41,492 bases of DNA, from the NCBI GenBank assembly GCA_959022495.1, contig CAUEYX010000027.1, positions 1 through 41,492 on the forward strand, read 5' to 3'. Positions 1 to 9,221 of the stretch are shown here, one piece after another. Source of the DNA: an uncultured Lachnospiraceae bacterium. GTDB taxonomy: Bacteria > Bacillota > Clostridia > Lachnospirales > Lachnospiraceae. The first letter of the stretch is position 1. Every line of letters starts with the position of its first letter. The notes beneath the pieces are model-generated. The model saw only the letters and a program-made list of their open reading frames with translations. It was not told where the DNA came from and ran no database searches. Made by a program: the position numbers and the translations under genes.

Positions 1-19
1 GAAAGAAAAGGTGGAGTTA

Positions 20-823
20 ATGTATATTAAAAACATAATAGACAATTTTAAAAAATACTCTTTTTTGTTAAAACAGCTGGTAGGAAGAGATTTTAAGGTG
101 AAATATAAACGGTCTGTACTTGGTGTTTTATGGAGCCTGCTGTATCCTGTTCTTATGATGGCTGTAATGGCAGCCGTATTTTCTAATGTGTTTAAGTTTT
201 CTGTTCCAGGGGTAAACTATCTGGTTTATTTGATGACTGGGCTTACATTTTTCAACTATTACAGTGAAGCATCAAATCTGGCAATGAGTTCAGTTGTGGG
301 GAATTTTTCTCTGCTGAATAAAATTTATATTCCGAAGTATATTTTCCCATTATCAAAATGTCTTTTTGTTGGAATTAATTTTCTACTGACTTTAATTCCG
401 TTATATGGAGTTATTCTGTTATCAGGAAGTGGAGAAACTAAATGTCATATAACAGTGCTGCATCTTCTTTTACCATACTCGTTTATCTGCCTGTTGCTGT
501 TCACAATAGGAGCGGGGCTTGTGCTGTCAACTGTATCCGTATTCCTGCGTGATATGTTCTATATTTACGGGATAGTGCTTACAATTTTGACATACTTTAC
601 GCCGATTATGTATGATATTAATATATTGGATTCATGGATTCAGAGGGTGTTAAAGTTAAATCCGCTATATCATTATATTACTTATGCCAGGACCATTATT
701 TTATATGATCAAATTCCGTCAGTGAGAAGTTTCGTTATATGCGGAGTATCAGCGGTGGTAGTTCTTATAATTGGAGTAGTCATTTTTAAGAAAAATCAGG
801 ATAAATTTATCTATTACATGTGA
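20..823 (+). CDS. ABC-2 type polysaccharide export permease (TagG/Wzm-like)
   Basis: A 267-residue membrane protein with about six hydrophobic segments and a short basic N-terminus carrying the 'VKYKRSVLGVLWSLLYP' motif typical of TagG/RfbA/Wzm permeases. In the family these form the channel that exports undecaprenyl-linked teichoic acid or O-antigen-like glycans with a partner ATPase, which here is the next gene. A GTG at position 11 is also in frame, but it lies inside the AGGTGGAG ribosome site that serves ATG 20, so ATG 20 is chosen. Its stop lies 17 bases before the ATPase start, and the two are surely co-transcribed. The substrate is inferred from the neighbouring glycosyltransferases. 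The upstream promoter is outside the window. Confidence 0.9.
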   Translation: MYIKNIIDNFKKYSFLLKQLVGRDFKVKYKRSVLGVLWSLLYPVLMMAVMAAVFSNVFKFSVPGVNYLVYLMTGLTFFNYYSEASNLAMSSVVGNFSLLNKIYIPKYIFPLSKCLFVGINFLLTLIPLYGVILLSGSGETKCHITVLHLLLPYSFICLLLFTIGAGLVLSTVSVFLRDMFYIYGIVLTILTYFTPIMYDINILDSWIQRVLKLNPLYHYITYARTIILYDQIPSVRSFVICGVSAVVVLIIGVVIFKKNQDKFIYYM

Positions 824-840
824 TATATCAGGAGGAAATT

Positions 841-1593
841 ATGATAGAAGTTCAAAATGTGTCTATGCGGTTTAATCTGGGAATTGAAAAAAACAATTCT
901 TTAAAACAGATGGCAGTTGATCTGTTCAGCAGAAAGGCAAGAGAGGCACATCGGGAAAGAAAAAATCAGAATGAATTCTGGGCACTTCAGGATGTGAGCT
1001 TTAAGGTTGAAAAAGGGGAAGTGCTGGGATTTGTCGGATCGAATGGCGCAGGTAAATCAACATTGCTTAAGGTTGTTGCAGGTGTTATGCGCCCGACCAA
1101 AGGAAGAGTGCTGGTGGGTGGAAATATCTGCCCAATGATCGAGCTGGGCGCTGGTTTTGACCTGGATCTTAACGCGCGTGAAAATATATATCTGAACGGA
1201 GCCGTGATGGGATACTCAAAAGATTTCCTGGATAGTAAATTTCAGGAAATTGTGGATTTTTCAGAACTGCATGATTTTTTAGATGTTCCTGTCAGAAATT
1301 TTTCCTCTGGTATGACGGCCAGGCTGGCATTTTCCATTGCAACTATTGTAGAGCCAGAGATATTGATTGTGGATGAAATACTTTCCGTAGGTGATTTAAA
1401 CTTTCAGCAGAAAAGCGAAAATAAAATGCGCAGCTTAATTTCAGGAGGAACAACAGTTCTGTATGTATCTCATTCAATGAAGTCTATACAAAGTCTCTGT
1501 GACCGGGTTGTGTGGCTTGAGCATGGCAGAGTTATGATGGTGGGAGAAACTGACAAGGTGTGCAAGGAGTACTATAAAAGCCAGATGAAATAG
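841..1593 (+). CDS. Polysaccharide ABC transporter ATPase (TagH/Wzt-like)
   Basis: A 250-residue ATPase that powers the preceding permease. It shows a Walker A motif 'GSNGAGKST' at about residues 67-75, an unusual signature loop 'NFSSGMTARLAF' and Walker B 'EILIVDEILSVGD', the pattern of the TagH/RfbB/Wzt branch. The N-terminal region before Walker A carries the extension ('SLKQMAVDLFSRKAREAHR') usual for these exporters. There is no C-terminal carbohydrate-binding domain like that of Wzt proteins that recognise a capped chain, so chain-length recognition is probably not encoded here. A GTG at 820 is in frame, but ATG 841 has a CAGGAGG site at the right distance and is preferred. Confidence 0.92.
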   Translation: MIEVQNVSMRFNLGIEKNNSLKQMAVDLFSRKAREAHRERKNQNEFWALQDVSFKVEKGEVLGFVGSNGAGKSTLLKVVAGVMRPTKGRVLVGGNICPMIELGAGFDLDLNARENIYLNGAVMGYSKDFLDSKFQEIVDFSELHDFLDVPVRNFSSGMTARLAFSIATIVEPEILIVDEILSVGDLNFQQKSENKMRSLISGGTTVLYVSHSMKSIQSLCDRVVWLEHGRVMMVGETDKVCKEYYKSQMK

Positions 1594-1625
1594 GACCATT
1601 AATAGCTATAATATGGAGGAAAATA

Positions 1626-4307
1626 ATGGGAAAAGAAAGTTTAGATTTGAGCTGTTTTAACATTGCGGGGCAGACAATAGTAAATGATGGGGCGGAAAAG
1701 AAGGTAGTAGAGGCTGCCAAAAGTGTTCGTCTGGCAGATGAAAAAGCAAAATATTGTAAAATATGTTTTAATGCGGATACAAAAAATGCCGGAGGGTATC
1801 TGTTGATTAATGATCAATATGATATTCCGGTTAATTCAGTGTCAATCATGGAAATCAAGACACCTGTGGAACTTCAGATTAAATTGGTCGTATCAGCTGA
1901 GTCTGAACTGCAGGTGAAAGAAATATCTTTTGAGTCATTGGAAGAATATGAGGATTTAGTTGAAAGGTGTGATGTTTCCAACGATGTTCTGGTAGTTACC
2001 CCAAGTTATCCTTCCAGTTCAAATTTATATCTTTGTGCTTTTGCGCATTCAAGGAATCGGGAATATAAATCTGCAGGGGTAAAACTGCAGGTAGCGTCTG
2101 TTTCAGCGTATAATTGGTTTGAAACGCTGTATACAATTGATGGTATTTCAGTTTTTAAAGGGACGTATGAGTCTTTGAAGCGCTTGTTAAGTACCAGACG
2201 GTACAAAGTGACGGTCACCCATTTTGTAGATGAGCACCTGTTCAGTATTTATGACGGCTACACCTACCCGTCGGATCAGATGATTTTCATCTGTCACGGA
2301 CCGGAGACGGTGTACCGGTATCTTGTTAATGTGACCAGGCCATATTTTACGAAAGAAATCCCTGATTACACATATAGCGAGACATTTAAATTAAAAGACT
2401 ATTATGTGCAGCGGTATGCATTGAAAGATAATGTGGAATGGGTTTTTGTTTCAGACTGGCTGAAAGAATTTTCAGAAGCGCAGCAGGGAATCAAATTTAA
2501 GCACAGCAGGGTAATAAATAATATTATCAGTGAAAAGCAGTTTCCTTATAGAGAAAAAAATGCTGAGCAGAGAAAAAAGATTGTTGTTATCAGAAAATTT
2601 GATAATATAATACAACATTCAATTGATCAGATTGTGATGGCGATTTTAGAGTTGTCTGAGAGAGATTTCTTTGATCAGCTGGAATTTGAAATATACGGGG
2701 ACGGAAAGTATTATGACGTTTTGACAGCGCCTATCCGCCGATTTAAGAATATTCATTTCCACCGGAGATTTATTCCCAACAGTTTGATATCCGAAGTCCA
2801 TGAAAAAGCGGGGATTCTGCTTATACCGTCCCGGCACGATGCCCATGCTGTGGCAATGGGCGAAGGGGCATCCTCAGGGCTGGTTGTTGTCGGGTCAAAG
2901 GTTACATCTAATCCATATTTCATGCAGCAGGAAAGATTCCATACGCTCGCTGATCCGGAGGATCCGGTGGAACTTGCAGATATTATTGAGAGGCTGTATA
3001 AAAATCCGGATGAATTTTTGACGATAAGCAGGGAGCTGTCTAAGTTTACAAGGGAGAATTTCTGCATAGATAATACAGTCAAAAAGGAGATTAAATTAAT
3101 AGAAGATAAGTTAAGCAAGGCAGGCGGCGAATTATTCCCGTTAAAAGAAAAAGAGTCAGAGAACCCTGTTTTATCAATTATTGTGCCCGCCTATAATGTT
3201 CAGCAATATATAGAAAAATGTGCGGTGTCTTTAATGAATCATAGAAACTGCCATAAAACAGAAATTATTATTGTAAATGACGGCTCTAAAGACAATACTT
3301 CTCAGATTGCCCACAGTTTAGCTGAGCAGTCCTGCGGCATTATCAAAGTAATTGACAAAGAGAATGGCGGTCATGGCTCTACAATAAATGAAGGGATTAA
3401 GGCTGCAAAAGGCAGATATTTCCGGTTAGTAGACGGGGACGACTGGGTCGACGGAGAGAACCTGGCACGTCTTATTGATAAGCTGGAAACAGAAGATGCT
3501 GATATTGTCCTGACAAAGGGGGCTTATGAGTACGTAGAAAAAAGTCTTCTTGAGAACATTATAGATTATGACATGCTCAAGGAAGGCAGATTATATAAAT
3601 TTGATAATTTAGTTTATAAAGGATATGGGTTTTTAACTTATGGCCCGCTGCTGACGACTACGAATATAAAAACTGAATTATTAAAGAGAGCGAATTTTAA
3701 AATAACAGAGAAAAAGCCATACGTAGATATGGAGTTTAATGCATTTAGTTTGAAATATGTGGATACGATTAAATATTATGATTTCGATATTTATAGATAT
3801 TTAATCGGAAGAGCTGGTCAGACTGTATCAAGGGAAGCATGGAAAAAGAAATACAAAGACCATGCAGAAATTATATTTAATATTATTTCAACGCTTGAAA
3901 AAGATACAGAATATCCGCAGAGGAAAAAGAAGTATGTGTATGAGCACTTAATAACACAGATGGTAGATTCCCAAATATTTATGTATGATGTCGCTCTGGC
4001 ATGGCAGGAGATCGACGGATTTCTTGCACATTTAAAAGAATATCCGCAGATTTATAAAAAAGCAATCGCTTATATAGAAAATAAGAAGGGAAATTGTCAG
4101 CTTATTCTGAGAAAATATAAGTATCACAGAGGAAACAAGCCAATTATTATACCGGGAGAGTATGAGACGATTAATGATGATCCCATTCTTATGTTAGGAA
4201 GCAATGGTGCGTTATCTATGAAACAGCGTGTGAAGAAAGCAGCTAAATGTATTCTGCCCTATGGAATGGTTAAGAAAATCATACAAAAACGAAATGGGGG
4301 AAATTAA
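1626..4307 (+). CDS. Bifunctional glycosyltransferase: beta-rich N-terminus, GT-B domain, GT-A (GT2) domain
   Basis: An 893-residue fusion. Residues 1 to about 130 look beta-rich and match no family I recognise. Residues about 150-500 resemble a GT-B glycosyltransferase, with the donor-site stretch 'LLIPSRHDAHAVAMGEGAS' near residue 400. From residue 516 ('LSIIVPAYN') a GT2 domain follows with 'IIIVNDGSKD', 'DKENGGHGSTIN' and the metal-binding 'DGDDW' at about 603-607. Two transferases in one chain suggest that two consecutive sugars are added, or that a polymer repeat is built. The C-terminal domain is clearly related to the stand-alone GT2 at 5719. ATG 1626 follows a GGAGG site; the stop overlaps the next start by one base (TAATG). 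Sugar specificity is unknown. Confidence 0.85.
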   Translation: MGKESLDLSCFNIAGQTIVNDGAEKKVVEAAKSVRLADEKAKYCKICFNADTKNAGGYLLINDQYDIPVNSVSIMEIKTPVELQIKLVVSAESELQVKEISFESLEEYEDLVERCDVSNDVLVVTPSYPSSSNLYLCAFAHSRNREYKSAGVKLQVASVSAYNWFETLYTIDGISVFKGTYESLKRLLSTRRYKVTVTHFVDEHLFSIYDGYTYPSDQMIFICHGPETVYRYLVNVTRPYFTKEIPDYTYSETFKLKDYYVQRYALKDNVEWVFVSDWLKEFSEAQQGIKFKHSRVINNIISEKQFPYREKNAEQRKKIVVIRKFDNIIQHSIDQIVMAILELSERDFFDQLEFEIYGDGKYYDVLTAPIRRFKNIHFHRRFIPNSLISEVHEKAGILLIPSRHDAHAVAMGEGASSGLVVVGSKVTSNPYFMQQERFHTLADPEDPVELADIIERLYKNPDEFLTISRELSKFTRENFCIDNTVKKEIKLIEDKLSKAGGELFPLKEKESENPVLSIIVPAYNVQQYIEKCAVSLMNHRNCHKTEIIIVNDGSKDNTSQIAHSLAEQSCGIIKVIDKENGGHGSTINEGIKAAKGRYFRLVDGDDWVDGENLARLIDKLETEDADIVLTKGAYEYVEKSLLENIIDYDMLKEGRLYKFDNLVYKGYGFLTYGPLLTTTNIKTELLKRANFKITEKKPYVDMEFNAFSLKYVDTIKYYDFDIYRYLIGRAGQTVSREAWKKKYKDHAEIIFNIISTLEKDTEYPQRKKKYVYEHLITQMVDSQIFMYDVALAWQEIDGFLAHLKEYPQIYKKAIAYIENKKGNCQLILRKYKYHRGNKPIIIPGEYETINDDPILMLGSNGALSMKQRVKKAAKCILPYGMVKKIIQKRNGGN

Positions 4308-5710
4308 TGCTTAAGCGTGTAAAAGCATTAGGAGAAAAAATTCGCTATATTAATCGGTTGATAATCGAGATTGACAAGAAGCAGACATTGTTACAGATTC
4401 AAAATGACAGGTTGGAAGAGAAGCTTCGGGAAACGGATTTGCGTATTTCGGAAGTCTGTCAGCAGATATATGGTTTGGCAGAAAAGCAGGGAAAAATGAA
4501 AAGTACCCTGCTTTCCAGGATTTCTATGCTGGAGGATGAATGGAAACAAATGATTCGTTACGTCAACCCGGAATATCTTTTGATTCCAAATGGGGAAAGG
4601 ACGAAATATTTATTAGCCGGGTTTTACGGTGCTGTTAACCTTGGAGATGAATTAATGCTGCAGAAATTGTATCAGGACCTTAATCCCGTGAAAAATGATG
4701 TTTATGTTCTAATGTGTGATAATGCAGAACTGGATGCATTCCTTTATCCCGGGGTTAACATAATCCATTATCCCCAAAACAAGTTTGATTTTAATTTTTT
4801 GTCCAATATGTTTGACTGTGTTATATTTGGCGGCGGAGCGATCATTGATGACACAAAGTACTCTTTGCGTGACAGTTATCAATATGACCTTGGAAGGATT
4901 TTCGTTGAACTTTCATCTGCATTTATAGGAAGAGGAAAAAAAGTATATTCATTAGGACTGAGTACCAATGACATGCTCACGGATGTACGGTATATCGCAA
5001 AATTGAAAGATGTTATCAATAATAGTACTTTTTTCTCTGTCAGGGACAAATACAGCGCCGCGGTTTTAGAAAATATAACAGGGCATAAGATAAATGAAAT
5101 AAACGATATTGTGCTCACTTATGATGACCCGGAATTTCCAGAGAGAGCTGACGGCAAATATCGCATAGGCATCATTTGGATTTGCAATGATGAATTAAAA
5201 GGACTTTTATATGAACTGCTGAATTATATTTTAAATAAATATGATACTAATAATACAGAAATTAAGTTTATTCCGTTTTATAACTACTGCGATTGTGATC
5301 CGGTTTTTTATCATGATATCTGTAAAGAACTTAAGAACGGAAGTTTTTCTGTATCAGATATGCCGCAGAACTACAGCGAGACCTGCCGTGAAATATATGA
5401 ATGCGATTTAATAATTACCATGCGGTATCACGGGGCGCTGCTCGGTCTGAAGGGAGGGCGCAGGACATTAGCCCTTCTGTATAGTCAGCATAAGCATTAT
5501 TATAACAAAATGCAGGATCTTTTTGAAAAATTTAAACAGCAGTCAGATTTATTTCTATCATTAGAGGAATTAAAAAGAGCGCTTCCCGTTGATCAGACCG
5601 AGACAAACAGGAAAATAAAATTTGATAATAACAAATATGAAGCGATTTTAAGCGAGCTTATAAATCTATCTGGCAGCAGAAAAGAAGAGCAAAAGGATGA
5701 TATATTCTGA
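4307..5710 (+). CDS. Polysaccharide pyruvyl transferase family protein with coiled-coil N-terminus
   Basis: 467 residues. Residues 1 to about 85 are charged and heptad-like, probably a coiled coil. The rest matches the polysaccharide pyruvyl transferase family (PF04230; CsaB, WcaK): 'GFYGAVNLGDE' near residue 105, 'CVIFGGGAIIDD', and the C-terminal 'MRYHGALLGLKGG' with Arg373 and His375, the conserved RxH of the family. These enzymes move pyruvate from phosphoenolpyruvate onto a sugar as a ketal. In bacilli, pyruvylated ManNAc in the secondary wall polymer is the ligand for SLH-domain proteins. Some members instead act as sulfo- or glycosyl-type transferases, so pyruvylation is an inference. 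It sits in a tight operon, overlapping the preceding stop by one base. Confidence 0.82.
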   Translation: MLKRVKALGEKIRYINRLIIEIDKKQTLLQIQNDRLEEKLRETDLRISEVCQQIYGLAEKQGKMKSTLLSRISMLEDEWKQMIRYVNPEYLLIPNGERTKYLLAGFYGAVNLGDELMLQKLYQDLNPVKNDVYVLMCDNAELDAFLYPGVNIIHYPQNKFDFNFLSNMFDCVIFGGGAIIDDTKYSLRDSYQYDLGRIFVELSSAFIGRGKKVYSLGLSTNDMLTDVRYIAKLKDVINNSTFFSVRDKYSAAVLENITGHKINEINDIVLTYDDPEFPERADGKYRIGIIWICNDELKGLLYELLNYILNKYDTNNTEIKFIPFYNYCDCDPVFYHDICKELKNGSFSVSDMPQNYSETCREIYECDLIITMRYHGALLGLKGGRRTLALLYSQHKHYYNKMQDLFEKFKQQSDLFLSLEELKRALPVDQTETNRKIKFDNNKYEAILSELINLSGSRKEEQKDDIF

Positions 5711-5718
5711 GGGATTTT

Positions 5719-6753
5719 ATGAAAAGTTTAACAGTACTTATTCCAGTATACAATACAGAAAAATATATTAAGCGGTGTCTGGACTCTTTGTTAATTCCGG
5801 AAGTTCTGGATGATATTGAGATCATTGTTGTAAGCGATGGAAGCAAAGACCGCTCGTCGGAAATTGTTCAGGAGTATGTTGGGCGGTATCCGAATACAAT
5901 CATTTTGATTGACAAGGAAAACGGAGGGCACGGCTCGACCATCAATGCAGGAATTACAGAAGCATCAGGGAAATATTTTCGTGTGTTAGACAGTGACGAC
6001 TGGTTTAATACATTAGAATTTGCTGAATTTGTTTCGCGCTTGAAAAAAGAAGATGCTGATTTAGTAGTGTGCGATTATCGTAAGGAACATACTTATAATA
6101 GTAAATCAGAGTATTTCCAGTACAAAAATCTGCAGGATGGGAAGGTTTACCAATTTGATGAATTTGACCTGGCAGTTCTTGAAGGCGAATATTTTGTAAT
6201 GGCAACATCCACATATAAGACGGACATTCTCCGTCAGTCAGGATTAAAGCTGCTGGAAAAAACTTTTTATGTTGATATGCAGTATAATGTTGTTCCGATT
6301 ACAAAAGTCAGTAATTTCACATATTATCATCTGGATATTTACAGGTATTTTATCGGGCGCAAAGAGCAGAGCATGAATATGGATAACTTCGTGCGGAATC
6401 AGGAACACCATAAAAAGATGATTAAATGGCTGATCGAATATTATACAAGAGTAAAAGATCAGCTATCATCTAATAAGAAAGAATATATCGAAATTATTCT
6501 TACGTATACTTTGAATACGCATTATTCTATTTATTGTGAATACGACAATAATCATCGAAGAGCGTATCGGGAGATAAAAGACTTTGACAGATATCTGCAG
6601 TGTACGAATCCAGTGTTGTATGAGCGGCTTAATTGTATGGCTTATGTTCGCTATAATAGAAAGACAGATTTTAAATTTGTGAGAATAAATGGCAGAAAAT
6701 GGAACAAAGTGATGGCAGAAGCCAGACGCTTGAAAGGAAGAATCAAGGCATGA
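5719..6753 (+). CDS. Family 2 glycosyltransferase
   Basis: A 344-residue GT-A enzyme. It opens with 'LTVLIPVYNTEKYIKRC', followed by 'IEIIVVSDGSKD', 'DKENGGHGSTINAGI' and the metal-site 'DSDDW' (residues 91-95). The C-terminal half ('YVDMQYN', 'DIYRYFIGR') matches the GT2 domain of the fusion protein at 1626 motif for motif, so the two arose by duplication. It probably adds a sugar to a lipid-linked intermediate on the cytoplasmic face. A GAGGG ribosome site overlaps the stop of the pyruvyl transferase gene, and its own stop overlaps the next start (ATGA), indicating translational coupling. Confidence 0.9.
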   Translation: MKSLTVLIPVYNTEKYIKRCLDSLLIPEVLDDIEIIVVSDGSKDRSSEIVQEYVGRYPNTIILIDKENGGHGSTINAGITEASGKYFRVLDSDDWFNTLEFAEFVSRLKKEDADLVVCDYRKEHTYNSKSEYFQYKNLQDGKVYQFDEFDLAVLEGEYFVMATSTYKTDILRQSGLKLLEKTFYVDMQYNVVPITKVSNFTYYHLDIYRYFIGRKEQSMNMDNFVRNQEHHKKMIKWLIEYYTRVKDQLSSNKKEYIEIILTYTLNTHYSIYCEYDNNHRRAYREIKDFDRYLQCTNPVLYERLNCMAYVRYNRKTDFKFVRINGRKWNKVMAEARRLKGRIKA

Positions 6754-8024
6754 AAAAAATACTGGTCATCAGTTGGTTTTATCCTCCGATTAATTCATCG
6801 GAAGGGCTGGTAACATATAAATTGCTTAGAAATTCTCAGAGGCAGTTTGACGTATGTATGCAGGAAGGGAATGATTCCTGGTCTTACGGTAAAAATGAAA
6901 TGCTTCCAGAATCAGAACATGTTCATAAGATTGCAATTCAGGGAGATTCTCTGGAATTGTGGAAGGAAAAAGTTATAGAATACTTTTCTGCCCATAAAAA
7001 TAATTATGAAATAGTTATGACCAGATCCATGCCTCCGGAATGCCATGAGATTGGATTGAGGATTAAAACGATTAAACCAGAGATTACATGGATCGCATCC
7101 TTTGGTGATCCGATTGCGGATAATCCTTTTGTATTAAATGGGATGAAAAAGGTGTCCCCATACTCTTTGAAGGGCAGATCAGCCGGCCAGATAGGGATAA
7201 AAGGGATTATTTCACCCAAACGGATTTTAAAAAACTTAATCTGGAAAAGGCGTGTCAGAAATGAACAGCTTCCGTTCCGCAGGGAACAGCAGCTTGAGCG
7301 GGATATTATTACCCGCTGTGATTATATTATCATGAATAATTTGTACCAAAAACAATATATGCTGGCAAAGTATGATGATAATACGAGGAAAAAGGCAGTT
7401 ATTCTGCCCCATAGCTTTGATGCCTCTTTGTATGACCTGGAAATTGGACAAAGGGAAACAGAGAAAATACGCATGGTATATATCGGTCATCTTGATGATA
7501 TCCGGTCGCCTCATCTGCTGTTCAAATCCGTGTTAAAGCTTAGAAGAGAACAGCCGGATTTAGCTGATCGCCTGGAGATATTCTTTTATGGAAATATGTC
7601 TGCGAAGGAAAAAGTATATCTTCTTGATAACGAGCTCCTGGATATTGTCCATATTAAAAAGCCAGTAGATTATAAGACAAGCCTTGCTATTATGAAAAAC
7701 AGTGACTGGCTTATCCATATTGATGCGAATTTGAGCAGTATATTGAGTGAAAACATATTCTTTGCTGCAAAGCTGGCAGACTATATTGGCGCCGGAAGGC
7801 CGATATTTGCTATTACAATGTTTGACGGGGCGGGAGCTGATGTTGTCAGGGATGTCAATGGGGTGACCGCATCTTATACAGTTGATGAGATTAAAAACTA
7901 CTTATATTTGATTGTATACAAGGATTATCATATAACTGTAAATGAAAAAAACAGGGCAAAGTATGATGCTGTAAATGTGGCAGCAGAATTTGATAAATTT
8001 ATTGAAACCCGGGTTTTACATTAG
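6750..8024 (+). CDS. GT-B fold glycosyltransferase (group 1-like)
   Basis: A 424-residue protein beginning 'MKKILVISWFYPPINSSEG', the usual first strand and glycine-rich loop of GT-B glycosyltransferases. The C-terminal half has 'MVYIGHLDDIRSPHLLFKSV' and 'LADYIGAGRPIFAI', corresponding to the nucleotide-sugar binding half. The classic EX7E motif is not clear, so it is a divergent GT4-like member. An in-frame ATG 51 bases upstream lies inside the preceding gene; ATG 6750 overlaps that gene's TGA and fits the family N-terminus. It is the last gene of the AT-rich stretch. Acceptor and donor cannot be told from the sequence. Confidence 0.82.
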   Translation: MKKILVISWFYPPINSSEGLVTYKLLRNSQRQFDVCMQEGNDSWSYGKNEMLPESEHVHKIAIQGDSLELWKEKVIEYFSAHKNNYEIVMTRSMPPECHEIGLRIKTIKPEITWIASFGDPIADNPFVLNGMKKVSPYSLKGRSAGQIGIKGIISPKRILKNLIWKRRVRNEQLPFRREQQLERDIITRCDYIIMNNLYQKQYMLAKYDDNTRKKAVILPHSFDASLYDLEIGQRETEKIRMVYIGHLDDIRSPHLLFKSVLKLRREQPDLADRLEIFFYGNMSAKEKVYLLDNELLDIVHIKKPVDYKTSLAIMKNSDWLIHIDANLSSILSENIFFAAKLADYIGAGRPIFAITMFDGAGADVVRDVNGVTASYTVDEIKNYLYLIVYKDYHITVNEKNRAKYDAVNVAAEFDKFIETRVLH

Positions 8025-8047
8025 ACCGGCTGTGATGAGGTGAACAG

Positions 8048-9166
8048 ATGAGAAAGATAAAAGTCATGACTGTCTTTGGGACCAGACCGGAAGCGATTAA
8101 AATGGCGCCGGTGGTTAAAGAACTGCAGTCCCGTGATGAAATTGAGCAGATTACGTGTGTGACAGCTCAGCACCGCCAGATGCTGGATCAGGTGCTGGAA
8201 ACTTTTAAGATTACACCGGAGTATGATCTGGATATTATGAGACAGGGGCAGACACTCAATGAGGTTGTACAGCGTGTCCTTGGTAAAATCGGAGAGGTTC
8301 TTGAGCGGGAACAGCCGGATATTGTTTTGGTACATGGAGACACGACAACTACTTTTGCAGGAGCCCTCGCGGCGTTCCACAGCCAGATTGCAATCGGGCA
8401 TGTGGAGGCGGGGCTGCGCACATGGAATAAATATTCTCCGTACCCTGAGGAGATGAACCGCCAGATGGTGGGCTGTCTTGCTGACATGCATTTTGCCCCC
8501 ACGGAAGTAAGCGCCGGCAATTTGATCAAAGAAGGAAAAGACGAATCGAAAATCTATATTACCGGGAATACAGCCATTGATGCGATGTCAACGACCGTGG
8601 ACAGCACATACGAGAACCCGATTTTTGACTGGATCGGAGAAGACCGCATGATTCTTTTGACTGCTCACAGAAGGGAGAATCTGGGCGAACCGATGTATCA
8701 TATTTTCCGTGCGATTAAAAGAATTGTTGATGAATTTGATGATGTAAAAGTAATTTATCCTATTCATCTGAATCCAAAAGTACGCGCAACTGCCAATGAA
8801 GTTTTTGGGGATTGCGACAGAGTCCGTTTGATCGAGCCTTTAGAAGTTTTTGATTTTCATAATTTCCAGAATAAGAGTTATTTGATTATGACAGACAGTG
8901 GTGGAATACAGGAAGAGGCACCCTCTCTTGGAAAACCTGTTCTTGTGCTTAGAGATACAACGGAAAGACCAGAGGGAATCAAAGCAGGTACTTTGAAACT
9001 GACGGGGACAGATGAAGAGATAATTTACCGTGAGACAAAAAGGCTCCTTACAGATAAGGATGCGTATAATGCCATGAGTCATGCAAGCAACCCATATGGC
9101 GATGGCCATGCAAGCGAGCGGATTGTAGATGCAATTATTGAAAAGTTTAACGGGCTTTTAAAATAA
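8048..9166 (+). CDS. wecB: UDP-N-acetylglucosamine 2-epimerase (non-hydrolysing)
   Basis: 372 residues, the normal length of WecB/MnaA. Clear family motifs are 'VFGTRPEAIKMAPV' at the N-terminus, 'LVHGDTTTTFAGALAAF', 'IGHVEAGLRTWNKYSPYPEE' and 'TDSGGIQEEAPSLGKPVLVLR'. The enzyme interconverts UDP-GlcNAc and UDP-ManNAc in the cytoplasm and supplies ManNAc for wall polymer linkage units. The TagA/WecG-type ManNAc transferase at 13272 is the expected consumer. A GAGGTG ribosome site precedes ATG 8048, 23 bases after the previous gene. It could equally be named mnaA. Confidence 0.95.
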   Translation: MRKIKVMTVFGTRPEAIKMAPVVKELQSRDEIEQITCVTAQHRQMLDQVLETFKITPEYDLDIMRQGQTLNEVVQRVLGKIGEVLEREQPDIVLVHGDTTTTFAGALAAFHSQIAIGHVEAGLRTWNKYSPYPEEMNRQMVGCLADMHFAPTEVSAGNLIKEGKDESKIYITGNTAIDAMSTTVDSTYENPIFDWIGEDRMILLTAHRRENLGEPMYHIFRAIKRIVDEFDDVKVIYPIHLNPKVRATANEVFGDCDRVRLIEPLEVFDFHNFQNKSYLIMTDSGGIQEEAPSLGKPVLVLRDTTERPEGIKAGTLKLTGTDEEIIYRETKRLLTDKDAYNAMSHASNPYGDGHASERIVDAIIEKFNGLLK

Positions 9167-9221
9167 TGTATGTGATACCTATGCCTGCAGTAAGAAAGAA
9201 TTCAATAAAGGAGAAGAGAAT

